Origin: Canna indica
Taxonomy: Eukaryota; Streptophyta; Magnoliopsida; Zingiberales; Cannaceae
Length of the DNA: 64,000 bases
Direction: 5' to 3'
NCBI GenBank assembly: GCA_034359265.1
Contig: CP136890.1
Coordinates: 40,708,501 to 40,772,500 of the forward strand
A program made the position numbers and the translations under genes. The notes beneath the pieces were generated by a model. The model saw nothing but the letters and a program-made list of their open reading frames with translations. It was not told the origin of the DNA and did not search any database. Positions 55,532 through 64,000 of this stretch are shown here, in pieces. Numbering within the stretch: the first letter of the stretch is position 1; every line of letters starts with the position of its first letter.

Positions 55532-56220
55532 ATGACACTAGTGAGTATAGCATTTGTACCACCTAGGTTTGATGAGGTAAATTTTGGTGTTTGGAAGAAT
55601 AGGATGTATAAATTTCTTAAAATACAAAGTTTAGATCTATGGTGCATGCTAAAGAATGAATATGTTGAGCCCGCCATTGACATTAATGATTGGACTCAAG
55701 AGCAAGTTGAATTGTTTGAATTGAATGATCAAACAACGCACTTTCCATATTGCTCATTCTCAAATGATATACTTGAAAAAGTTATGCATTGTTCATCCGC
55801 ATTCGATATTTGGGCTTGTTTAAAATGTTTTATGATTATGCAAAAATCGATGAGCTTATTACTTTAAATAAAGGAGGTGATGATAATTGTCATACCTCTA
55901 GTCTTAATAAATTTTTGATGCCCAAAGCTCATCTAGTCAAAGAAACACCAAAAATCGAAAAAGAAAACTTAGGTGTTTCCTTTGCCATGAGAAGGGACAC
56001 AAGAAGAAAAATTATTCAATCTCGAAGAAGAAATCCAAAAAGAAGAATTGTGCTTCCTCATCCACATCCAAATCAAGTGAAATCACTTCTAGACGTGACC
56101 ATGAAGCTACATCAAATTTCTGCCTCATGGGTACATGGCATTAATGTTAAATATACGATATATAATAATATTATCACTAAAATATATGAATTTGATTCAA
56201 ATTCTCAAATTGTTTTCTAA
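55532..56220 (+). pseudogene. Copia gag fragment (family C)
   Basis: MTLVSIAFVPPRFDEVNFG, WKNRMYKFLKIQSLDLW and NDILEKVMHCSSAFDIWACL match the gag start of element A. After a deletion and frameshift near 55800-55900 a Lys-rich part with a knuckle-like C..CHEKGHKKKNY (about 55975-56020) follows. The pol genes and a 3' LTR are absent; AT-rich sequence begins near 56150. Confidence 0.75.
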
Positions 56221-57219
56221 AATACTATAATCGAATTGAATAAAAAACTTAAAACTAAACTAAAAATATTAAATAGTTTTAAACAATAAATAAAATATAA
56301 TCATAATGATAAATATTTAATAATTAATAATATAATAAAAAGGTCTTAATTTGATTAAAAGTTTTGAAATAAAATGCAATAGCATAGTTGAGTTAAAAAA
56401 ATAAAAATTAAAAGAAATAGAATAAAATTTTGGTAAATAATAATACTATATGAAAAGTTATTGATTTAATTTGGTATTTCAATTTTCTCTGAAGTACAAT
56501 AATATAATTAAATAAAAAAATTAATAAGAAACTCAAATTTTGAATTAATTTTTTAAAAAAAATAAAATTTTAATAGATAATTATAAAATTATTTTTAAAA
56601 TTTAAAGCATTTAATAAATAATAATATACGAAAAAGATATAAGTTTTGTTTCTAATTTTAATTTTTTAATTTAATTATCAAATTTCATAAAAGAAAATTA
56701 AGAAGATATGTAATTCAAATTTTGGGATTGATAATAATTATAATGTAATCTAAATCTCAAATTTAATTTCAAATGAGATAATTATTGTCAATACTAAAAT
56801 TTGGGATAAATTATGAAAAAATTAAAGATTGTGATAGATACATTAACTTTTCATATTTATATAATATTGTAATATTTTTTATTACATGCTGACATGACAC
56901 ATGTGATAATAAAAAGTTATTTTTTATTTGCTAACTTGGACGTCTCGACACCTAACGATTGCATTTATGGACATTTGACGAAGAGAATAATTATTGTCAA
57001 TTTCAAAATTTAGGATAAACTAAGAAGAAATTAAAGATTGAAATAAATTTATTACAAAGCTAAAGTTTAGGGATACATTAATTTTTCCTAAAAATATATA
57101 CTAGATTAAAAAATATATTATTTAATAGTTTCTTATTTAATATTTTACTATATTATATTGATTATTTACATAAGGTTATTATTGATATATGGTTGATCGA
57201 CGACCTTGTCCATTTCGTG
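56221..57219. other. AT-rich filler, no gene
   Basis: Homopurine and AT stretches (AATAATAATATA-like) with loosely repeated TTGGGATAAATTAT-type phrases near 56805 and 57005. No reading frame is supported. Confidence 0.5.
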
Positions 57220-57227
57220 CACACAAC

Positions 57228-57769
57228 TAAGGGTGAGCAGGTCCGAGTATCCTGTATTTTCATGATACCCGAACTCTATCTTGTATAGGATCGGTTCCTA
57301 AATTTTGGAACCAAATCCTATCCTATTGGAACTTGGACACGGACCCTACCCGAAACCATAGGTTTCGATTTCGATTTCGGATACCTTGTTAGAAATTATT
57401 CATTTACAAGTTTCAACAAGTTCCAAAATAGGTTACAGGAAACGTTCCAACAGGTTCTAGTACAGGTTCCATAAAATGTTCTAATAGGTTCTAGAACAAG
57501 TTCCAACATGATCCAGAATATGTCCCAAAATAGATTCCAACAAGGTACCCTATTGGAACAGGTTCTATGGTACAAGTTTCGAATACCAATTTCAATTTCG
57601 TTTACTTGATGTGTTGAATCTCATAATCGAAACTGATTTTAAACGGTTTCTTAATTTTTTTTCCGAATCCTATCCGAATTTAATTTAGATCTATCCAAAA
57701 TCTATCTGATCGAATAAATTTCGATTGATTTCGGATCTATCCGGTACATATGCACACTCGGCACCCCTA
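57228..57769. mobile_element. hAT-type MITE, TSD CACACAAC
   Basis: 542 bp, TAAGGGTGAGCAGG to CGGCACCCCTA (termini TAAGGGTG/TAGGGGTG), between identical 8-bp CACACAAC at 57220-57227 and 57770-57777. The interior has ACAGGTTCCA-type repeats. Terminal bases resemble those of the 30710 element. Confidence 0.88.
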
Positions 57770-57777
57770 CACACAAC

Positions 57778-58186
57778 AAGGACCTCCTCAATATTACTCA
57801 ATTTACCATTGATTACACGCGTCTACCGGGGCCCACTTCTTGGTGCCCTCTCGAAATGGACAGGGAATATGAGAAATGGGTAATACCAACGGGGTAGATA
57901 AAGTATTTTTTGCTGCATGATTGCGTTCCTGAGAAATACTTCGTCCACTCTTTTGATACTTTTAGCATTGCATACCCGCTGATCTATTGCATGAAGAACG
58001 TGGTGCACGGTAGGGTCCTCTTTCGGGTAGAACAATGATAGTTGGAAAAAGCATTACTCTAGATCACAATATTATAAGATGCATCATTATTGTGATAAAC
58101 TAAAATATAGTTGAGCAAATCTGCAGCAGGACAAATTGACTCGTAAAAATATATAATGTTAATTCATTAAGCTGTATTAGGGCATC
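57778..58186. other. Upstream region of the host gene
   Basis: No clear core promoter motif. A 70-codon minus frame (58035-57823) has no recognisable motif and is not called. Confidence 0.4.
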
Positions 58187-60720
58187 ATGGAGACGGCCGA
58201 GGCCAGGATCTCCTCCGCCCCTGCGCCCCCCTCGGCGAGGCCGCGCTGCCCGAACACGCCGGCCGCGGAGGAGGAGCAGATCCGCGTAAAGCGGCGTGCC
58301 CTGGAGGCCGTCCTCGAGAATTGTAGGAGAGCACTCGAATTGTTAGAGAATCCCAACCTCGATCCTGATACCGCCGCCGTGGCTGACGAGCCCGATAACG
58401 AGGGCGACGCGCACGAGGTGCCAGCGTCGGAGCCGGCGGGCGAGGATGAGGGATTGCCCACGCCGTCGCAATCCGTTACGAATACCGATGCCGATGAGGT
58501 TTGAGTCGGATCTATTTCGATTATTCTGATTCTTGATTGTGCTATTGAAGATCGCGAAGGGAGATATTTGTTTAATTCAAAATTTGACATTGTTCTAGAA
58601 TTTGTTATAACCGTGTTTAATAATACTAGAATTATCAGTTTTTTCCGTAGGAACCTGATATAATTTTCATGATGTTCCTTGTTACTCACTTGATTGTATT
58701 AAAATTTAAGCCTCTAGGAGGGAAGTCATTACAATAATGTTTGGGTTTCGTCTATAAATTAGAGAACAGCATCCACATAATACACCTTATGATTAAATAA
58801 ACTAGAAGGCTTAATGTTTACTGTGATGGTTGTAGAAATTTGAAACACAACTGTAGACAAAGAAGAGCAGATGGCTAATAGAGAGTAAGATACTAAATGG
58901 ATGAAAACTGTCCTGAAGATTGCTTGTGGCAATCTAGCTTACCCTAATATTATCTTCTATATGACATCCGTATTACTTATTTACATCATTGTGCCAATTG
59001 GATGTGGAGAACATGATCTGAAGCTTCACTTCTTCTAATTATTGTATCCTAGTCTTGTCATGTTTATATAGATTGTTATTTGTTGCGTTGCACAGAGATA
59101 AAACATGGTTTCGTTCCTTGTATGTTAATGCTACGATTATATTTATAACTTAACATCTGAACTATTTTTGTACAGCTTTGCGCAATTCTCAAGTCAAAAG
59201 TGGAATCACCAGATTTCCTTGAAAAGCTTGGGAACATCCAGACATCTGTTTATCAAAACTGTCACGGTCAGCTGACTTATCTAAATTCTTTCATATTTTC
59301 AATAAATTAACCTTATTGTTGGTATATCTAGTATTTCGGAGCATTCTAATTCTTTTAATTGATATATTGTATTTACATTTTTAAATAAATGGTTATGAGT
59401 GTCTTCTCTTCCTATCAGATGATAATGCATCTTGGGATTTGGTATCTGCCACTGACTCGTGGGATGATAAGCATTTCGATGGGGAAGATGACTCAGACCC
59501 AGATGGTTATGTACTTGTAAGGCAGGAGGACATTGTGGATGGCATAGCATGCTTTATGGCTGCATATCTGCTCTCACTAAAAGAAACTAAAGTACGTTGG
59601 GCTTACCATCTTATCAAGAACTGTTATATTTATGCTGCTTGAAATTTTCTGCATCTTTTGCTGTTTCAACATCTTTATGTTGTGAAAAAATTTTCAATGA
59701 TGGTTATTACATGCATGGAAAAACTTGTGAATAACCATTTAGGCAAGTTATGGATGCATATCAAAAGTAGTATAAATCAAATAAACTGCTTTGAGATACA
59801 TGGAAGTAGTGGATAAGGATCTAACTTGATTGTTGGATTATCCTTGTTGCATTTGCAAACTAGGAAAAAGATAATAGTCACAAAAGGAAATTTTATGCAT
59901 TGACTATTTATGTGATCACTTTTGGAATTTGATTAGGATAAAAAGGCTTTATATGGTCTTGTTTCTTAACTTATTTGTCTTTCTTGACTTGTTTTTGTTA
60001 TTGTGTGACTATTTACATTGCTGTAATTTTGCTTTCCAGGAATTAACTCCAAATCAGCTTCAGGATGGTGAGCTGTCTCAAATGCAGTTTTCTCGTTATG
60101 CGGAGTAGTTGACACTTTACAGTAATAGACCATTATTGACAAAATGCTTGTTGCTTATTTTTTGTGGATTCTTTAGCCCTGTGCAAAACATTTTCTGCAA
60201 AGAAGAAAAAGAGCAGGCTTCGAAAGGCATGGGATGGAAGCAAAGTTATCTATAATGTTGCTTCTTGGGGTGCTACTGCAATTGGGTAAGTGCCTACTTT
60301 TGCAATTTGAAGATTCATATCATGGCTTTGGTAAGGCATAATGGACAGTGAAGTTTAGCAACCTTGATTATACGACATATAAGAGTATGTATTCCATATT
60401 TTAAAGTCATATTTACCTTAGGCATAGTGTAGTTGGGCATAATGGACAGTGAAGTTTAGCAACCTTGATTATAAGACTTATAAGAGTATGTATTCCATAT
60501 CTTGAAGTCATATTTACCTAAGGCATAGTTGGGCATGCTTCAGTTATGAATTACGTATTCGTTTTTATTTGCCTAAGAATTTCTTATTATCATATTTCAC
60601 TTTATGTTGCCTTTGTCCCTTCACCTTCAACTTTGCAGGATATACCAGAATCCAGCAATATTTGAGGCAGCCACTGTAGCTTTCTGGTCCTCTTGCCGGG
60701 TTATATCAAAGTTATTTTGA
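58187..60720 (+). CDS. Plant-conserved protein of unknown function, six exons, 264 residues
   Basis: Exons read from GT/AG sites and frame continuity: 58187-58498, 59176-59266, 59419-59591, 60040-60067, 60177-60285 and 60639-60720 (795 nt including TGA). The product has an acidic, Ala/Pro-rich N-terminus with a short helix (EEEQIRVKRRALEAVLENCR), a middle block SWDLVSATDSWDD then DGYVLVRQEDIVDGIACFMA, and a basic/aromatic C-terminal block KSRLRKAWDGSKVIYNVASW followed by ATAIGIYQNPAIFEAA and FWSSCRVISKLF. I recall similar C-terminal blocks in uncharacterised proteins of other land plants; no function is known to me. Introns are all GT-AG; exon 1 is GC-rich at its start, later exons are not. 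All junctions keep the frame, so the gene looks intact. Confidence 0.85.
60335..60536. repeat. 101-bp tandem duplication in intron 5
   Basis: GGCATAATGGACAGTGAAG starts at 60335 and again at 60436, each followed by TTTAGCAACCTTGATTATA and TAAGAGTATGTATTCCATAT, with few differences. Confidence 0.85.
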
Positions 60721-61229
60721 TGACTTCTCCACTTGGTTGGTTGGACTCCTCAAAAAGAGTGCATTCAACATGGAAGCACAACATATGAAGAACAGAAATC
60801 TAATATTATTTTCTAGGTCTGATTTGTAAATTAAAAGTGCCCCTCCTGCATGGAAGGCCATGCGTCAATTATTTAGTGTGATGTAAAAATGTATAGGACT
60901 GATTGCTTATTCACTGTCGCCCTTGTACATAGAACCTTGATTGTTTTATTCTAAATGGGAGGATTGTTAATCATCAATTAGTGGGTGATGGCATCTAGTC
61001 TCTTGATCTCTCTGGCATCTCCTTGCGACTTCTGAGTGCAGTTTCATTTTGCTGGTCGGCTTCTCCATTCTTGTGGCTTCTCCCTCATGGGTACTTTCTC
61101 CTTGGCATCTTGATGGAGTCCTCACACCCTCACTCTCTCTTACTATTTCGGACGAAAAACCAGTACAACAAGAAGATGATGATGTTTCCCCTTCATCAGG
61201 CTCGTCGAAACACTTTTTTGATTGTTAAA
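60721..61229. other. 3' flank of host gene
   Basis: Probable 3' untranslated region to about 60960. The short frame at 61023-61235 shows no motif and is not called. Confidence 0.4.
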
Positions 61230-61235
61230 CTCTGA

Positions 61236-61800
61236 TATGAGAAATCTCAATCTCAAAATACAATGCTTAGAGTCCTTTCTAGCATCTGGAACAACCCTAA
61301 TGGCTTTCCCTGCGAAGAAATCCAACCGAAAATCTTTAAATTTTATTTCGAAGAAGAATTGGAGTTGTTGAAGATACTCAAAAGTCAGTCATGGCTATAC
61401 AAAAATTAACTTTTAGTCCTTAGAAAATGGTTGCATGGCACTGCTCCATCAGAGTACGATTTCAATAAAGTCCCCATTCTGGGTCCAATGCTGGGGCATC
61501 TCGGGTCATCTGCGCAACTTAAAAGTGGGTATGAAAATCTGTAGTCGGTTGGGAGAAGTTGAGCATATCGGTCTATTCGTTGTTAGACTCTAAGGTTTCA
61601 TAATGAAAGCAAAAATTCATATAGATTTTGAGAAACCCATAAAATGGGGAGTCTCTTCAACTTCCCCTTCTCATGGAGAGTTCTGGTTTGATTTAATATA
61701 CGAAAGGCTTCCGCTCTTCTGCTACTATTGTGGATTCATAGGGCACAATGATAAAGGATGTATCAAACTGATTAAATATGAAAAAGATGGAAACTATTGA
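61236..61800 (+). pseudogene. LINE ORF1-like protein with zinc knuckle
   Basis: Three frames combined show SPFWVQCWGISGHLRN, SRLGEVEHIGLFVVRL, then MKAKIHIDFEKPIKWGV and RLPLFCYYCGFIGHNDKGC, matching the DUF4283 and zf-CCHC_4 arrangement of plant LINE ORF1. It binds the element RNA. Stops near 61365, 61410 and 61590 break it. Confidence 0.82.
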
Positions 61801-62175
61801 AGAGCATAAGTTTGGTCCTTGGCTAAGAGCAACCCAGGCACGGAAGCAAATAGAACGAGGTCCCGCCACTCATAAAAAACAATGTCACTCAATCCCCACC
61901 TGATCAAACTGAGGTTATCCATAATCTTTCCTCGCTCTCGATGACTCAACCTTCAATTGATATTGAGACAGGATATATACCTGTTGGTCAACAAGTTGGG
62001 AAAGCCAAAGAAGCTGCGAGGAAGTCTAACGCGGCCTCTAGTCCCAGGATCACAACAGGTAACAAGAAATGTATGGGGGATAATTTGGAAGTAGAAACTT
62101 CTAAATGAGCAAAAGCATCTATCCCACCAGTTTACTGCCCAGTGGTGGAGGCGGCCAGCCCAAACTGGCCCTCAA

Positions 62176-62463
62176 CCAATGAATAAAAACTCTCATTTGG
62201 AATTGTCAAGGGCTGGGGAACCCCTTGTTGTTTATCCATAGCACTCCCCGAAATGTCTATTTCTTATGGAGGTAAAACGCCTACGAACCGCATACACTAA
62301 ATTACTGAACTATCGTGGCTTCAATAACATGCATGTGGTGGATCCCATTGGCACTGCTGGTGGACTCATTCTTGCATGAAAACGTCACCTCAATGTAGTG
62401 GGAATCTCCTCTTCTTCATATTACATTCATGTACAGTATATTGTTCTACAGTTCAGCGAGAAG
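62176..62463 (+). pseudogene. LINE ORF2 endonuclease, first part
   Basis: KTLIWNCQGLGNP (active-site Asn) opens an exonuclease-endonuclease-phosphatase domain. Frameshifts and stops follow. It ends YIVLQFSEK at the hAT insertion. Confidence 0.78.
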
Positions 62464-63382
62464 CTATGAAGCACCGACACGAACACGGGGACACCAATTT
62501 CAAAAATTTACAGGACACGTACATGGCATATATTGCATATATATATATTTAAAAAAAAATTAAAAAAATCCACAATTCATATATATATAGTTCAAGATTT
62601 ATAATAATATCATGATACTTTCACTGATATCAAACTTCTAATTTTGAGTTTTTCCTAGGCCCCTTTCAAAATATATGAAGTATTCTAGATAATTTTTTGA
62701 GTTAATACTTACTATGTCTAAGCTCCTTCCAAAAGCATGGGCACAATATCTATTGACATCTTCCAAAAAATTTTTAAATTAGCATGTCTTAATAGAACTA
62801 GTCATGTATAACTACATGTAAACAAAAAGTTAAGTAAAGTACCACTATCTTTTTCATCAATCATTGTTGTTATCTTCATCATTGGAAAATATTACTCTCT
62901 CCAACTCTGGTTCATAATGAGAAAGATTGGCAGCTTCAAGGATTTCATTATCTTCATCAATAGGTGAAAATTCATCTTCTGTAATATCTCACATCATTGT
63001 TTCTCCTTTATTATATTGGGGAGTTTTTCTTGAAATGAGACGAAGATTAGTATGGACAAATACTAAACTCTGCACGTTTAGGCTTCATCTTGTTCCTTTT
63101 AAGGTAATGGATAAAAGAATAAGTGCTCCAATTTCTTTCGCAATAACGAGAAGATAAAATACTAAATGCCCTTGATTGTTTTATTATTTTTTTAAAAAAG
63201 ATACATGGCTGGCCATGTCCGGGTCGTGTCCGCGCCGTGTCCAAGCAAAAATAATAATAATTGGTCAAGACAGTCTTGGACACGTGGGACACGTGTGTCG
63301 GACGAGTGTCTTCGTGTGTCAGTGTCTGCGGCGTATCGGACATGTGGACACGATAGTCCGACGGAGTGTTCGTGCTTCCTAG
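62464..63382. mobile_element. hAT-type non-autonomous element, imperfect 8-bp TSD
   Basis: Ends CTATGAAGCACCGACACG and (reversed) CTAGGAAGCACGAACACT. Flanks GCGAGAAG (62456-62463) and GTGAGAAG (63383-63390) match 7 of 8. The right subterminal part is dense in GTGTCCG, GGACACGTG and TCGGAC motifs. No transposase is visible in 919 bp. Joining the flanks keeps the LINE endonuclease reading. Confidence 0.82.
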
Positions 63383-63390
63383 GTGAGAAG

Positions 63391-63903
63391 GCAATTTTAT
63401 TGGGGTGCATTTACACTATGAAAAACAAATTCGACAAAGTCAAATATGTGAACTGTCCTGCTACATTAAGTCCCTCAACTCCCCTGTCCTTATAGGCGAT
63501 GACTTCAACTCCATTTTGAGTCCCGAAGAAAAGAAGGGTGGAGCTCCATCTATCCTTCAATGTTAGAGGACCTGCTCAAGCTCATAAACGACTCCAACCT
63601 TATAGAATTCCCTGCTTTGGGTCCTTCCTATACCTGGAACAATCAAAGAGATGAACCTTTCTTTGATGAGAAAACTCTGGATAGGATCTTAATCAACATA
63701 GGATGGTTGTATTTCTAGCCAAATCACCATGTTACTCATCTGAATTATCTGGGAAGTGACCACCGCCCGTTACTGCTTCACTGATTAGCCGATAAGAGAC
63801 AAACCATACTTTAAATTGGATAAGAGGTGGCTGGATTATTTGCAAACTAGACTAATCATCTTTATTGCGTGGCAATCTCTCTGCACCGGCTCCAGACAAT
63901 TTC
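63391..63903 (+). pseudogene. LINE ORF2 endonuclease, second part
   Basis: It resumes with GCIYTMKNKFDKVKYV, then a GDDFNSILSPEEKKGG block (the GDFN motif with one extra Asp) and LNYLGSDHRPLLLH (the SDH catalytic motif). It nicks DNA to prime insertion. Stops near 63718 and 63785 disable it. Confidence 0.8.
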
Positions 63904-64000
63904 TATTGGCCTAAGGTTTTTAACCTTGGTCTTAATCTCGGTTTTTATGATAATAAATCGGCAAGGACACTCATCGACGCTCGGGATTCTTTGGGAAGTT
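63904..64000 (+). mobile_element. Start of a further LTR (family-C type), cut by window end
   Basis: TATTGGCCTAAGGTTTTTAA to the window end resembles 46155-46250. Its last 45 bp match the distal part of the reverse LTR at 22650-22696. Confidence 0.65.

Larger units (their letters stand above)
61230..63903 (+). mobile_element. Decayed L1-type LINE, 5' part
   Basis: ORF1-like and endonuclease segments lie in the usual LINE order. A hAT element interrupts it at 62464-63382 and an LTR ends it at 63904, so RT is not present. No poly(A) or target duplication can be seen. Confidence 0.8.

Noticed and set aside
57823..58035. 70-codon minus frame upstream of the host gene
   Set aside because: No motif, no family recognised, GC unlike the host exons; cannot be supported.
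61023..61235. 70-codon plus frame with a hydrophobic start
   Set aside because: Lies in the 3' flank; no family pattern and composition similar to non-coding sequence.

Overview
The window reads as a transposon-dense interval of a flowering-plant nuclear genome. It has two convincing host genes, both with the GC-rich coding start typical of commelinid monocots (inference). Everything else is retroelements, DNA transposons, minisatellites and AT-rich filler. No RNA gene, CRISPR array or bacterial-type operon is visible.

Left part (1-18 kb). A CACTA element on the minus strand (1-about 2075) is cut by the window edge. It carries a broken TNP2-like transposase start, a 75-bp-arm hairpin, a 26-bp minisatellite and subterminal repeats. 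A single-exon host gene for a methyltransferase-like membrane-anchored protein follows (3027-4175, minus). Next come a foldback Mutator-like MITE (5683-6531), a 2.7-kb solo LTR with TSD CCTTG (7287-9985), a 174-bp tandem repeat, a very AT-rich block, a Pack-MULE with two inverted pieces of a ferulate-5-hydroxylase-like P450 (12556-14682), a possible PIF/Harbinger end, and a truncated copy of the same solo-LTR family (to 18216).

Middle (18-37 kb). A decayed Copia pol (18217-21146) is followed by a reverse LTR (21147-22696), a 420-bp TRIM element (22697-23116), and a composite array of three LTRs. LTR-A1, a non-autonomous interior (gag fragment plus a 'putative plant transposon protein' domain) and LTR-A2 come first. 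A Copia interior of another family (28207-33891) and its own LTR-B1 (33892-36997) follow. This interior is broken by a hAT MITE in integrase and by a tRNA-derived SINE just after pol. LTR-B1 is split by a PIF/Harbinger element filled with a 1.3-kb minisatellite.

Right part (37-64 kb). CACTA remnants and a 110-bp minisatellite precede a minus-strand Ty3/gypsy element (39270-46156), itself broken by a CACTA end and a Copia-type solo LTR (41917-43194, TSD GGAAG). A nearly full-length Copia element (46359-54387, minus) sits inside another LTR (46155-46358 plus 54388-55464). After a hAT MITE (57228-57769) comes the second host gene (58187-60720, six exons, 264 residues, plant-conserved, unknown function). 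A decayed L1-type LINE split by a hAT element and ended by another LTR closes the window.

The most striking signal is shared by eight LTRs from several Copia-type families: an array of short palindromes built on TCGGTCGACCGA, always immediately upstream of the LTR TATA box, in the position of a U3 enhancer.
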